From an uncultured Desulfobacteraceae bacterium (GTDB taxonomy: Bacteria > Desulfobacterota > Desulfobacteria > Desulfobacterales > Desulfobacteraceae): DNA of 59,668 nucleotides. Shown one piece after another: positions 8,446-16,957 of the stretch; position 1 is the stretch's first letter; every line of letters begins with the position of its first letter. The stretch lies in the NCBI GenBank assembly GCA_913041495.1, contig CAJWHT010000008.1, forward strand, positions 1-59,668, read 5' to 3'. The notes below the pieces were generated by a model. That model did no database searches, was not told the origin of the DNA, and saw nothing but the letters and a program-made list of their open reading frames with translations. A program made the translations under genes and the position numbers.

Positions 8446-8536
8446 TAACGGCCATGGGCCGTCCAGGAATGCTATTCGGCGTGCCCACAACAAACCATGA
8501 AAGAATTCAGCGAGTTATTTGGTTCTTTCATATAAA
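8446..8536. repeat. 91-base dispersed repeat, copy 1
   Basis: This intergenic segment aligns without gaps to 21091-21181, with 15 differences in 91 positions by my count. It contains an ACGGCC/GGCCGT hairpin at the left end, a fully conserved core around CACAACAAACCATGAAA, and a perfect ATGAAAGAA/TTCTTTCAT stem at the right end. It lies 12 bases after the diguanylate cyclase stop. A repetitive extragenic element or small RNA is possible. Confidence 0.75.
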
Positions 8537-8607
8537 CCTCCCCACAGAAAAGAGCAAAGCGTTCCGGCCGGGTCATGGAGAAGCCGGCGCCTTATCAGAG
8601 ACCGGGA

Positions 8608-10917
8608 TTATTTACTTTTCATTGTGTAGACCCCGTTCCACTCATCCTTGGGCTGGTGCTCCGCCAGGTACTGGCACCGCTCCACAAACATTTTGGACAG
8701 CTTATCACCGGGGTTCAGCTCCAATGCCCTGTAAAATGCGGAGATGGCCTTTGACCAATTCCCCTTCCTGTAGTGTTCCCGCCCGTCCCTGAAATGGTTT
8801 ACCACTTCCATGAGGTTGGGAAAACTCTCTTCCGAATGGTAGTCCAGGACCTCATAAACCCGTACCGGTGTGGATTTGCCCTTGACGATCACATCGTCAA
8901 TATCCCGGATGCGGTAGGTGCCCCGCAGTTTGTCATAGGTATACCCTGAAATGAGAATCCGGGCGTAATACTGCTTGCAGGCCGACTCCAGGCGGGCAGC
9001 CAGGTTGACACCGTCCCCGATGACGGTAAAGTCCATGCGCTTGGGGGAACCGATGTTGCCGGATACCACCATATCGGTATTCAGGCCGATGCCCATATCC
9101 AGGGGCATTTTGCCCACGGCTTCCCGCTCCACATTCCACTTGTCCAGTTCCGTAATCATGGAAATGGCGGCCCGGACCGCCGCATCTTCATCGTGTTCAC
9201 CGGGAATGGGAATACCGAAGCCCGCCATGATGGCATCGCCGATGAACTTGTCCAGCATCCCGTTTTCCTGCTTGATGCAGTCCACCATGATGGTGAAGTA
9301 TTCATTCAGGAGGCTGACGGTCTCCTGGGCCCCGTGGGTTTCGGTGATAGAGGTAAATCCCCGGATATCTGAAAAAAGGATGGTGGCTTCCATGCTCCTG
9401 CCACCCAGGATATCCTGATTTTCCCCGGTGAGCAGCCGGTCGGCCAGGCCGGGGTCCATATACCGGGACATGGTGGACTTCATCCGTTTTTCCGTGCTGA
9501 TATCCTCTACGACGATCATGGTCCCCAGGCTCTTGCCCTCGCCGCTGCGCAGGGGAAGACTGTTGACGTTGGCCGACACCTCATGTTCCGGAAATTTAAG
9601 TTCCGCATCCATGGTGATCATCTGGCTGCCGGTTTCCCCGGTTTTCTTCAACTGCTCTATAAGCCAGCTGTTTTCCCCGTTGAAAAACTCTTCCGCCTTT
9701 TTCAATATGATATCCTTGTCCGCCATCTTGAAAATGCGACACCCGGCGGCGTTGCAGGTCATGATCGTGCCCTCGTCGTCCAGGGTAATCACACCGTTGG
9801 ACATACTTTCCAGCATACTCTCGTTGTAATTTTTCATATTCTGGACATCGGCGAAGAGATTGGCGTTTTCCAGGGCAATGGAAATCTGGGCGGTAAATGC
9901 CCGCAGGCGGGATTCATCCTCATCGGTGAATGCTCCGCCCTTGCGGTTGAGTACCTGGGTGACACCGATGATCTTCCCGTCCTTGTTCACCACCGGAACA
10001 CAGAGAATGGACCGGGTAAAAAAACCGGTCTGCTTGTCAAAGGAGGGATTGAAACGCAGGTCGGCATAGGCGTAAGGGATGTTGATGGTTTTTCCGGTGG
10101 TGAACACCGCACCGGCGATGCCCATGTGGTTGGGGAACCGGATCTGTGTGGTTTCAATCCCCTCCCCCACCTCGGACCAGAGTTCATTTGTCTTTTTATC
10201 GTTGAGAAACAGGGTGGACCGCTCAGCATGAAGCATTTTGGTGGCCTCTCCCATGACCTTTCGAAGCAGGGTCCCCAATTCGATCTCCGAGGTAATATCC
10301 GCCACCATATCCAGAAAGCCCATCTCTTTCTCCCTGGAAAGCTTCATCTTTTCAATGACCTGGGCATCCTGAAGGGTCACCGCAGCCTGGAGGCACATGG
10401 CCTCGATGACGCGCATATCCCTGTCGGTAAACTCGCCGTGAATCTTGTTCAATGCCTGGATGACACCGATCACCGTCCCCCTGCCCGTACGGATGGGGGC
10501 GCAGAGAATGGAATGCGTCTTAAATCCGGTCTGGTCGTCAATGGAGCGGTTGAACCGCTCGTCTGAATAGGCGTCGTGGATAATCACCCCACGTCCCTCG
10601 TGGAAAACCGAGCCGGCGATCCCCTTGGTGTTGACCATCCTGATCCGCTGCTTGAAGCTGCCCATGGCCACCCTGGCATATAGTTCGTTGCTTTCTGCAT
10701 CGTTGAGAAATATCGTACACCGCTGGGCATCCACCTCCTTGGCCGTAACCTCCATGAGGTGCTGAAGGATTTCATCCAGACTTTCCAGCTTTGCCATATC
10801 CCGGGAGATGGCCAGCAGCATCTCTGCCCGATTCAGCCGCTGCCGTTCATCCTCTGTCAGATTCTCTTTATTCTTCGGCGAACCGCCGGCGGTGTTTTTC
10901 ATCTCATAATTTTCCAT
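8608..10917 (-). CDS. GAF-GAF-PAS class III adenylate/guanylate cyclase
   Basis: ATG at 10917 is preferred because AGGA lies nine bases upstream; a GTG seven codons earlier has no such site. The 769-residue protein has two GAF domains (about 42-190 and 205-355), a PAS domain (365-475) and a class III cyclase domain (505-690). A short TPR-like tail follows (about 712-745). Metal-binding D517 (FSDIRGF) and D561 (FIGDAIM) are both present, and K557 precedes the second, favouring ATP over GTP as substrate. NxxxR-type residues N638-R642 (VNLAARLE) are kept. The GAF domains probably bind a small ligand. It follows a coiled-coil gene with an 11-base gap. Confidence 0.93.
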   Translation of the reverse strand: MENYEMKNTAGGSPKNKENLTEDERQRLNRAEMLLAISRDMAKLESLDEILQHLMEVTAKEVDAQRCTIFLNDAESNELYARVAMGSFKQRIRMVNTKGIAGSVFHEGRGVIIHDAYSDERFNRSIDDQTGFKTHSILCAPIRTGRGTVIGVIQALNKIHGEFTDRDMRVIEAMCLQAAVTLQDAQVIEKMKLSREKEMGFLDMVADITSEIELGTLLRKVMGEATKMLHAERSTLFLNDKKTNELWSEVGEGIETTQIRFPNHMGIAGAVFTTGKTINIPYAYADLRFNPSFDKQTGFFTRSILCVPVVNKDGKIIGVTQVLNRKGGAFTDEDESRLRAFTAQISIALENANLFADVQNMKNYNESMLESMSNGVITLDDEGTIMTCNAAGCRIFKMADKDIILKKAEEFFNGENSWLIEQLKKTGETGSQMITMDAELKFPEHEVSANVNSLPLRSGEGKSLGTMIVVEDISTEKRMKSTMSRYMDPGLADRLLTGENQDILGGRSMEATILFSDIRGFTSITETHGAQETVSLLNEYFTIMVDCIKQENGMLDKFIGDAIMAGFGIPIPGEHDEDAAVRAAISMITELDKWNVEREAVGKMPLDMGIGLNTDMVVSGNIGSPKRMDFTVIGDGVNLAARLESACKQYYARILISGYTYDKLRGTYRIRDIDDVIVKGKSTPVRVYEVLDYHSEESFPNLMEVVNHFRDGREHYRKGNWSKAISAFYRALELNPGDKLSKMFVERCQYLAEHQPKDEWNGVYTMKSK

Positions 10918-10928
10918 GGCGGTGCATC

Positions 10929-11252
10929 CTATTTCCACGCGTATTCTTCGAGTTTCTGCCTCATGGCCTGGATCATCTCCTGGAGCTGGTGGATCTCATC
11001 CCTGTACCCCAGTGAATTGTCCATCACAGCCTGCTGATTTTCCTGATTCTTTTTTTCCAGCTCGTCCCTGAGCGCCGCTATGGTTTCCTTGAGCAGCTGG
11101 ATTTCTTTGTCGCGTTCCGCCACGGCATCCTGAACGGCCTGTTCCTTGCTCATGGCCAGTTGTTCCAGCCGCTCCCGCAGTGCGATCACCGTATCCTTCA
11201 GGAGCCGGTTCTCATGCTCAAGCTCAATACGCGCCTCGTCCGATTCATTCAT
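10929..11252 (-). CDS. Coiled-coil protein upstream of cyclase, 107 aa
   Basis: The ATG at 11252 is chosen over an upstream TTG. The whole protein is predicted to be a continuous coiled coil rich in Glu, Lys, Leu and Gln. It contains an internal duplication: LLKDTVIALRERLEQL is repeated as LLKETIAALRDELEKK about 36 residues later. It has no membrane segment or catalytic motif. Its stop lies 11 bases before the cyclase start, so the two are co-expressed. A scaffold or regulator for the cyclase is plausible but inferred only from position. Confidence 0.75.
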   Translation of the reverse strand: MNESDEARIELEHENRLLKDTVIALRERLEQLAMSKEQAVQDAVAERDKEIQLLKETIAALRDELEKKNQENQQAVMDNSLGYRDEIHQLQEMIQAMRQKLEEYAWK

Positions 11253-11432
11253 GATAGCCAACCCTCTGATCTGGCCCGGGATACCCTCCCGGGACCCCGC
11301 AGGAATCCGCCTGCGGACAGATTTAATTCGCCTGGTAAAGTGTAATTATCAGGTATCAGAATACCATTCTTTTTTCAATACGTGAATGTCTGTTCAAGAC
11401 CATTCAACGCGACTTTTGCCGCCCTCCCCGTC

Positions 11433-11519
11433 TTATCTGAAGAACAATTCTCCGACAGCGATGGCGACGGTTCCCATAAGCAGTGCGATAACGATAAAAC
11501 TGACGACATTCTTCAACAT
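11433..11519 (-). CDS. 28-residue single-pass membrane peptide
   Basis: A strong AAGGAGG lies six bases upstream of the ATG at 11519, which is the main reason to accept this very small gene. The peptide starts MLKNVVSFIVIALLMGTVA and ends GELFFR. It is one hydrophobic helix with a positively charged N-terminal lysine and a C-terminal arginine. This layout fits small membrane regulators or type I toxin-like peptides, but neither role can be shown. It lies about 180 bases downstream of the coiled-coil/cyclase promoter region and on the opposite strand to the amidohydrolase. Confidence 0.5.
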   Translation of the reverse strand: MLKNVVSFIVIALLMGTVAIAVGELFFR

Positions 11520-11825
11520 ACAGGCCTCCTTGAGTCAAACATTTGCAGGTTCACGTCCGAAGAATCAGGCCCCATTGTCCATGCTCCCGGCATATCTGTC
11601 AAGCACCGGGATTCCTTTTGTGTGCGCATGTACACAAATCCGTCCAATTGCCTCATCTGCAGTGCCTCCGGGAAAATTCGCCGCCATCCCATTTCAAGGA
11701 ACACCATGGGCCGGCCATTAAATCCTTGACGCCCTGCAGGCACAGGCAGATAATCACCCGGAAACGGTTGGACTGATATCAGAAACTGAATGGTGGAAAG
11801 AAAAAACAGCGCACAGCGGGGCCTT
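11520..11825. other. Intergenic stretch without convincing gene
   Basis: About 300 bases separate the small membrane peptide from the amidohydrolase. Open frames exist on both strands but lack ribosome binding sites and recognisable domains. Promoters for the two divergent genes should lie here; none matched a consensus clearly. Confidence 0.5.
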
Positions 11826-13553
11826 ATGAACCGGAAACTCATTACCAACGTCACCATCCGCACCATGGATCCACAGATTTTGGAACCACGAATTTTGGAT
11901 TCACAGGCCTTGGATTCCCGGCAACCGGACGCCCAGGCCATGGCCTGGGAAGGATCAGCCATCCTCGGACTCGGGGAAAAACAGGCCCTGGTTCGCGAAT
12001 TCGGCCCCATGGAAGAAATCGACGGCCGGGGGGCAACGGTTCTGCCCGGTTTCATAGATCCCCACATTCATTTCTTTGACGGCGCCATGTTCAGGGACGC
12101 CCTGGACTGCTCACCGGCCGCCACCCCGGACATGCCAACCATGGTGGATGCCCTGGCCACCCAGGCCGCCCGCCATCCCCGTGATGAATGGATCTTCGGC
12201 CAGGGCTACGATCCTGCTGCCCTTCCCGGCCAGATGCCGCCCACCCGGGACGACCTTGACCGGGCCTGCCCTGACCGGCCTGCCGCCCTGTTCCATTACT
12301 CCATGCACGAATGCGTGGTCAACTCCGTTGCCCTGAAACGGCTTGGCATCGGCCCTGCTACCCCCCAGCCCCACGCCGGAGAAATCGTACGGGACCACAA
12401 CGGCCGTCCCACGGGCGGCCTGGTGGAAATGGCCATGGGCCGGGTGGCCACCGCCGTCAAACACAGTATGTTGATCACCCAGGCGGCACAGATAAAAAAA
12501 CGGCTGCGGTCCTGCCAGGAAGACCTTTTCAAGGCCGGGATCACTGCGGTGGGAGATCCCGCCGTCTCCCGCCCTACCCTTAATTTTTATGAATCCGCCT
12601 TTGCCGACGGCACCCTGTCCATCCCGGTCACGGCCTTTCCCTGCGATGACACCAATTTTTTCGGCCTGCCCGAAGACCGGTCAGGACAACGGCCCCGGCC
12701 GCCGAAAGATCCCCGCCTGACCATCGGCCCCCTTAAAATCTTTTTGGACGGCGCAGACCGCGCATCGGTCCGCCTCAGTCCGGCACAGGCTGTCAAATCC
12801 GGCATCGGTACTGCGGCCCGTGCCATTGAATCCAGAAGCCTGGCCCCCTTCCGCCTGCTGCTGCGCAGCCCGGGCCACCCCGACGGCAGCGGCGTCCGCT
12901 TCGGTATCAAAATGGTGGAGGATTCCCGCGGCACGGAATGCGTTCGAAAGGCCGTCACCTCCGGCCACACCCTGGCCTTCCACGCCATCGGCAACGCCGC
13001 CGTGGACCAGGCCCTCACTTTGATGCGCAAAGCAGACAAAGGTCATCCCGCCTCTCCGCCCCCGAGGGTCGAACATGCCCTTTTCCTCACACCGGATCTC
13101 ATCACCCGGCTTGTGTCTCAACGGATGGCCGTGGTCACCCAGCCCGCGTTCCTGGATTTTTTGGGGTCCGACAACGTCCCGCCCCTGCCGGGATTCATGC
13201 TCATGCCGCTGAAGACGCTCATGGCCTCCGGCATCTGTGTTGCCGGCAGCTCAGACTGGCCCGTATCTTCATTCAGCCCTCTGCTTGCCATCCAGCGTGC
13301 CGTCACCCGTATCGCAAACTCAGGCGAAGCTATCCAGCCAAACGAAGCCGTTTCGGTAGCGCAGGCCCTTGCCATGTACACCATCCATGCCGCCCGGGTT
13401 TTAGGCAAAGAAGCCGAATCCGGCAGCCTTGCCCCGGGTAAGCGGGCGGATTTCGTCCTGCTTTCGGATGATCCGATGGCTGCCGAACCGGATAGGATTT
13501 CAAAAATCAGGGTGAATGAAACATATCTCGCAGGGGAGAAAGTAGCGGGATAA
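11826..13553 (+). CDS. Amidohydrolase family protein (YtcJ-like, amidohydrolase 3)
   Basis: The start at 11826 (MNRKLITNVTIRTMD) matches how family members begin; an in-frame ATG at 11790 has no better ribosome binding site. The 575-residue protein has a metal-binding HxH in GFIDPHIHFFDG and GQGYDP typical of the YtcJ group. A late Asp lies in SSDWPVSSFSPL, and the C-terminus ends with LAPGKRADFVLLSDDP. Such enzymes are metal-dependent hydrolases of amides or cyclic amides, with mostly unknown substrates. Near residues 16-35 the N-terminus carries a short 5-residue repeat encoded by 15-base units. It stands alone, converging with a LysR gene. Confidence 0.85.
   Translation: MNRKLITNVTIRTMDPQILEPRILDSQALDSRQPDAQAMAWEGSAILGLGEKQALVREFGPMEEIDGRGATVLPGFIDPHIHFFDGAMFRDALDCSPAATPDMPTMVDALATQAARHPRDEWIFGQGYDPAALPGQMPPTRDDLDRACPDRPAALFHYSMHECVVNSVALKRLGIGPATPQPHAGEIVRDHNGRPTGGLVEMAMGRVATAVKHSMLITQAAQIKKRLRSCQEDLFKAGITAVGDPAVSRPTLNFYESAFADGTLSIPVTAFPCDDTNFFGLPEDRSGQRPRPPKDPRLTIGPLKIFLDGADRASVRLSPAQAVKSGIGTAARAIESRSLAPFRLLLRSPGHPDGSGVRFGIKMVEDSRGTECVRKAVTSGHTLAFHAIGNAAVDQALTLMRKADKGHPASPPPRVEHALFLTPDLITRLVSQRMAVVTQPAFLDFLGSDNVPPLPGFMLMPLKTLMASGICVAGSSDWPVSSFSPLLAIQRAVTRIANSGEAIQPNEAVSVAQALAMYTIHAARVLGKEAESGSLAPGKRADFVLLSDDPMAAEPDRISKIRVNETYLAGEKVAG
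11871..11930 (+). repeat. Four degenerate 15-base tandem units inside the amidohydrolase gene
   Basis: Consecutive units at 11871, 11886, 11901 and 11916 share the pattern CCACRRATTTTGGAT. They encode PQILE, PRILD, SQALD and SRQPD. They extend the N-terminal beta-strand region, where relatives normally have a short turn. In-frame unit gain or loss is likely. Confidence 0.6.
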
Positions 13554-13585
13554 CGGGCTATCCGGCCTTTTGGCACACACGCTTT

Positions 13586-14479
13586 TCAGCCGATGGATTT
13601 CAACTGAACGGGTCCCTTATGGATTGAACGAAACTCGTCAGTAATATATCTGGCCAAGTGGCCTATCACTTGATTATTCTGATTTTCTGATTCATTAAGA
13701 TATACCTTGGCCGATGGCAGCGCAGGCAGCGTATCTGCAGAAATTATACGAAATTCAGGCAAACGTATGCTTGTACCGATTGGCGCTACGGCGAGTCCTG
13801 ATTTCACGGCAGCCAGAATTCCTGAAATACTGGGGCTTGAATAAGCAATTCTATATTTAATATTTTGCCTTTCCAAGGCCTGTATCGCCCATTGGCGGTA
13901 TATGCATCCGTCATGAAAGACAGCGATGGGCAATGGGGATTTTTTTTCTGGTTCCAAATCTTTGGGTCCGGCCCATATAATCGGCTCATCCCTTAAAAAT
14001 TCGCCTCCGATTTCATTACCCGGGGTGTTTCTTAAACATAAATCCAACCTGCCCTGCTGGAGCATTTTTAAAAGATCGTTTGAAAGATCACAGTACAAAT
14101 CCACTTGAACCAGGGGATATTGTTCTGCAAACCGTTTCAAAATCCCGGGCAGATATAATGCCGCGTAGTCTTCAGCCGATCCGACCCGAATTAGTCCGGT
14201 CATGTCAGGTTTTCTAAATGCTGCCAAAGTCTCATTATGCAGTTGTAAAAGACGGTTTGCAGATTTTAAAAAATATTGGCCATGTGCCGTTAATTCAACA
14301 CCTCTGGGTACCCTGTTAAAAAGCGTTTTGCCCAAATATTCTTCTAATTTTCGCACCTGGGTACTGACTGCAGATTGTGTAAGATTTACTTTGCAAGCCG
14401 CCTGCGTAAAATTTAAAGATTGTGCAGCCGCAATAAACGTTCTGAGTATATCTGGTGTCAAATCCATGGCTATGTCCAT
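13586..14479 (-). CDS. LysR-family transcriptional regulator (divergent from aldo/keto reductase)
   Basis: The 297-residue protein has an N-terminal helix-turn-helix (LTPDILRTFIAAAQSLNFTQ then TQSAVSTQVRKLEEYLGKTL) and a LysR effector-binding domain. The start may be the ATG at 14479 or the in-frame ATG at 14467; neither has a good ribosome binding site. The gene looks more AT-rich than its neighbours, suggesting separate ancestry. It is divergent from a Tat-exported aldo/keto reductase and is its likely regulator. A perfect dyad overlaps the upstream start, which would allow autoregulation. Confidence 0.9.
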   Translation of the reverse strand: MDIAMDLTPDILRTFIAAAQSLNFTQAACKVNLTQSAVSTQVRKLEEYLGKTLFNRVPRGVELTAHGQYFLKSANRLLQLHNETLAAFRKPDMTGLIRVGSAEDYAALYLPGILKRFAEQYPLVQVDLYCDLSNDLLKMLQQGRLDLCLRNTPGNEIGGEFLRDEPIIWAGPKDLEPEKKSPLPIAVFHDGCIYRQWAIQALERQNIKYRIAYSSPSISGILAAVKSGLAVAPIGTSIRLPEFRIISADTLPALPSAKVYLNESENQNNQVIGHLARYITDEFRSIHKGPVQLKSIG

Positions 14480-14495
14480 AATTTAAATTTATGGA
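14475..14495. promoter_or_regulatory. Candidate LysR operator dyad overlapping the regulator start
   Basis: TCCATAA (14475-14481) and TTATGGA (14489-14495) form a perfect 7-base inverted repeat around TTTAAAT. It overlaps the first possible start codon of the LysR gene, so it favours the internal start at 14467. A role in autoregulation and in control of the divergent reductase is inferred. Confidence 0.4.
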
Positions 14496-14669
14496 GAATA
14501 TATTAAAGATTAGTTTGTGAAATGTCAAAATGTATTGCCATCATAACGTCCTATGATGTCGGCAGCGTAATCCCAACAATGAAAGAAAATACAAACCATA
14601 AGGCCGGAACTTGTGGTATACAAACTTCAGTTTTTCACCCGATCCGCCAATACAACATAAGGAGGTACC

Positions 14670-15914
14670 ATGCCCCGGAAAAAGCCAACGATGTCAAGAA
14701 GAGACTTTGTTAAAACAGCCGCATCAGCCGGCGTGGCCGCCCCCCTGATGGCGTTGGGTTCCGCATTGCCAGCCAACGATGCCAATGCGTCGGAGCATCC
14801 GACACAAAAGACCGTGCCCAAGCGGCCCTTCGGGAAAACCGGGGAAATGGTCCCCATCCTTTCTCTGGGCGGGGTGTTAAAAGAGTCTGATCTGCTGGTA
14901 TTCCGGCAGGCGTTTAAACTGGGGGTGACCTATTGGGATACGGCGGATTCCTACGGCTGGGGGAAAAATGAAAAGGCCATCGGCAAGTATTTTGCCAAGT
15001 TTCCGGATGACCGCCGGCAAATCTTTCTGGTGACCAAGGCGGCGACATCCGATCCGGAAAAGCTGACCGAGGCGTTGAACCGGTCGCTTCTGCGTATGAA
15101 CACTTCATATATTGATTTGTACTTCATTCATTATGTGGGCAATGTTGAAAAGGAACTGACAAATGACGTCAAAGCCTGGGTTGATAAAGCCAAAGCCGAA
15201 GGGAAAATCCGGTTCTTCGGGTTCAGCGCCCATAAAAACATGGAAGAAAGCATGATGGCGGCAGCAAAGCTTGGATGGATCGACGGCATCATGATGAGCT
15301 ATAATTACCGGCTGATGGTTAAAGATGAGATGAAACGGGCCGTAGAGGCCTGTGTCACGGCTGGTATCGGATTGACGGCCATGAAAACCCAGGCGGCGTT
15401 TACCGCCAACTTTTACGCCTCCATCGGTTCGGAAACCGACGATGCATTAGAGATGACAGACAATTTTATGCGGAAAGGCTATACCACAGAACAGGCAAAG
15501 CTGAAGGTGGTATGGGAAAACCCGAATATTGCCAGTATCTGCTCGGCCATGCCGAATATGACCATCCTTCAGGCCAATGTTGCCGCCGCCTTAAAGGAAA
15601 CCACCCTGTCGCAGGGGGACAGGCAAAGGCTCCGGCGGTTTGCGGAACTGACGGCGCCAGGATATTGTGCGGGCTGCGCCAATATCTGCGAACCGACAGT
15701 GGGCTGCCCTGTTCCGATCAGTGATATTTTGCGGTACAGCATGTATCATCACGGCTACGGGGACCGCGACACGGCATCAAGGCTGTTCAACCAATTGCCG
15801 GAGGCCGTGAAAAAGAACATCATGCATGCAGACTTTCGCCAGGCCGAAAAAAAATGTCCGCAGCAGATTCAAATCGCTAAACTTTTAAAAGAAGCGGTGC
15901 GGGATTTAGCGTAA
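14670..15914 (+). CDS. Tat-exported aldo/keto reductase with C-terminal cysteine cluster
   Basis: AAGGAGG lies five bases before the ATG. The 414-residue protein starts with a twin-arginine signal (SRRDFVKTAA, RR at 10-11, hydrophobic stretch 17-35), so it acts outside the cytoplasm. The aldo/keto reductase tetrad is visible: D90, Y95, K123 and H154 (TYWDTADSYG, VTKAAT, YFIHYVG). Near the C-terminus CAGCANICEPTVGC has the Cx2Cx3Cx5C spacing of a [4Fe-4S]-type cluster motif found in a subgroup of these proteins. A Tat route fits export of a folded cofactor-bound protein. Substrate is unknown. Confidence 0.9.
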   Translation: MPRKKPTMSRRDFVKTAASAGVAAPLMALGSALPANDANASEHPTQKTVPKRPFGKTGEMVPILSLGGVLKESDLLVFRQAFKLGVTYWDTADSYGWGKNEKAIGKYFAKFPDDRRQIFLVTKAATSDPEKLTEALNRSLLRMNTSYIDLYFIHYVGNVEKELTNDVKAWVDKAKAEGKIRFFGFSAHKNMEESMMAAAKLGWIDGIMMSYNYRLMVKDEMKRAVEACVTAGIGLTAMKTQAAFTANFYASIGSETDDALEMTDNFMRKGYTTEQAKLKVVWENPNIASICSAMPNMTILQANVAAALKETTLSQGDRQRLRRFAELTAPGYCAGCANICEPTVGCPVPISDILRYSMYHHGYGDRDTASRLFNQLPEAVKKNIMHADFRQAEKKCPQQIQIAKLLKEAVRDLA

Positions 15915-15964
15915 TCCCAATAAAGCGCCCCACTCAGCCCCGAGGTGTACAAGAAGGCGCTAAC

Positions 15965-16957
15965 CTATTCGATCTTTTTACCGGCAGTCTGGGAAATCCG
16001 GTCCATGATCCAGGCGGAAAGGCCCTTGCGGCTGACTGTCCCGGTTTCTTTTCGTATCAGGGGAAGGTCCAGCTCGGCCCGGGCCATGGTTTTGTGGCCG
16101 CCGGCGGAGCCAAATTTGCAGAAGGCGTCCCGTGCTGTGTTGCCCGCGCCTTTTCTGAGGCCGTCGTTTCGAAGGATGACGATGAGCTTTTTTTCATAGA
16201 CACCGGAGATGATGCTCCAGTTGACCCCGGCGATGGAAAGGAAAAAGTCGGCCACAACCACCAGTTCGTCCGGCTTTGAGATGTTACCGGCGTGGTAGAA
16301 TGCGCGGTTGTCCACCACTTGCCGTTTTCTGATGGCGTTGCCAAGAAAATCCAGGTCGGTTTCGGTGAGCAGTGCCCGCTCCACCTTGGTGACGATATTC
16401 ATATCCGCAAATTTATAGAGGAACTGAAAGGCGCGGATGTCCTTGGCCGTGGCCTGCCGGGTAAAATCAGCGGTATCGGTTTTAATTCCCAGCATAAGAG
16501 CCGCCGCCAGTTTGGCAGAGGGTTTGACTTTCAGGCTTCTCAGATACTCGGTGAGGATACTGGAACAGGCCCCGTAGTCCGATCTGACATCTGAGTACGG
16601 GGCTTCCGGGGCGGACTTCGGATGATGATCGATAATCGCATCAAAGGTGAACCCTTCAAAGCTGACGTTGTGGTCCGGCTGGGAATCCACAATGATGAAC
16701 CGGTCGAACCCGTTTTTATCGATTTGATCCAAGGGGACCAGGCCGGATTCGGTGTACTCAATCATGGCCAGGTTGTCCGGCCGGCTGATCCGGTTGAAAT
16801 AGGTGATGGCCACCTCCGCCACCCGACGCCATAGAATCCTTTTGACCGCCATGGCCGAGGCAATGGCATCCGGATCCGCATTGATCACAACGAGGACCTT
16901 TGAAGAGCCGCTAAAGTGTGAGAGCAGCTGTTTTATCCGTTCCCGGTTACTTGTCAT
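15965..16957 (-). CDS. DHH/DHHA1 phosphoesterase (NrnA/RecJ-like)
   Basis: The 330-residue protein carries the DHH domain: NADPDAIASAMA (D28, D30), a central VDSQPD, and DHH at 110-112. It is followed by a DHHA1 domain ending in FGSAGGHKTMARAEL. Family members hydrolyse short oligoribonucleotides, pAp or cyclic dinucleotide products using Mn2+. The length matches nanoRNase/bis-phosphate phosphatase types rather than RecJ. It overlaps the upstream membrane protein gene by 11 bases and is the last gene of a three-gene operon. Given the c-di-GMP enzymes nearby, degradation of linear dinucleotides is a reasonable but unproven role. Confidence 0.88.
   Translation of the reverse strand: MTSNRERIKQLLSHFSGSSKVLVVINADPDAIASAMAVKRILWRRVAEVAITYFNRISRPDNLAMIEYTESGLVPLDQIDKNGFDRFIIVDSQPDHNVSFEGFTFDAIIDHHPKSAPEAPYSDVRSDYGACSSILTEYLRSLKVKPSAKLAAALMLGIKTDTADFTRQATAKDIRAFQFLYKFADMNIVTKVERALLTETDLDFLGNAIRKRQVVDNRAFYHAGNISKPDELVVVADFFLSIAGVNWSIISGVYEKKLIVILRNDGLRKGAGNTARDAFCKFGSAGGHKTMARAELDLPLIRKETGTVSRKGLSAWIMDRISQTAGKKIE

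Noticed and set aside
11513-12067. Minus-strand 184-codon frame across the amidohydrolase start
   Set aside because: It lies antisense to a clearly conserved gene and has no domain or ribosome binding site.
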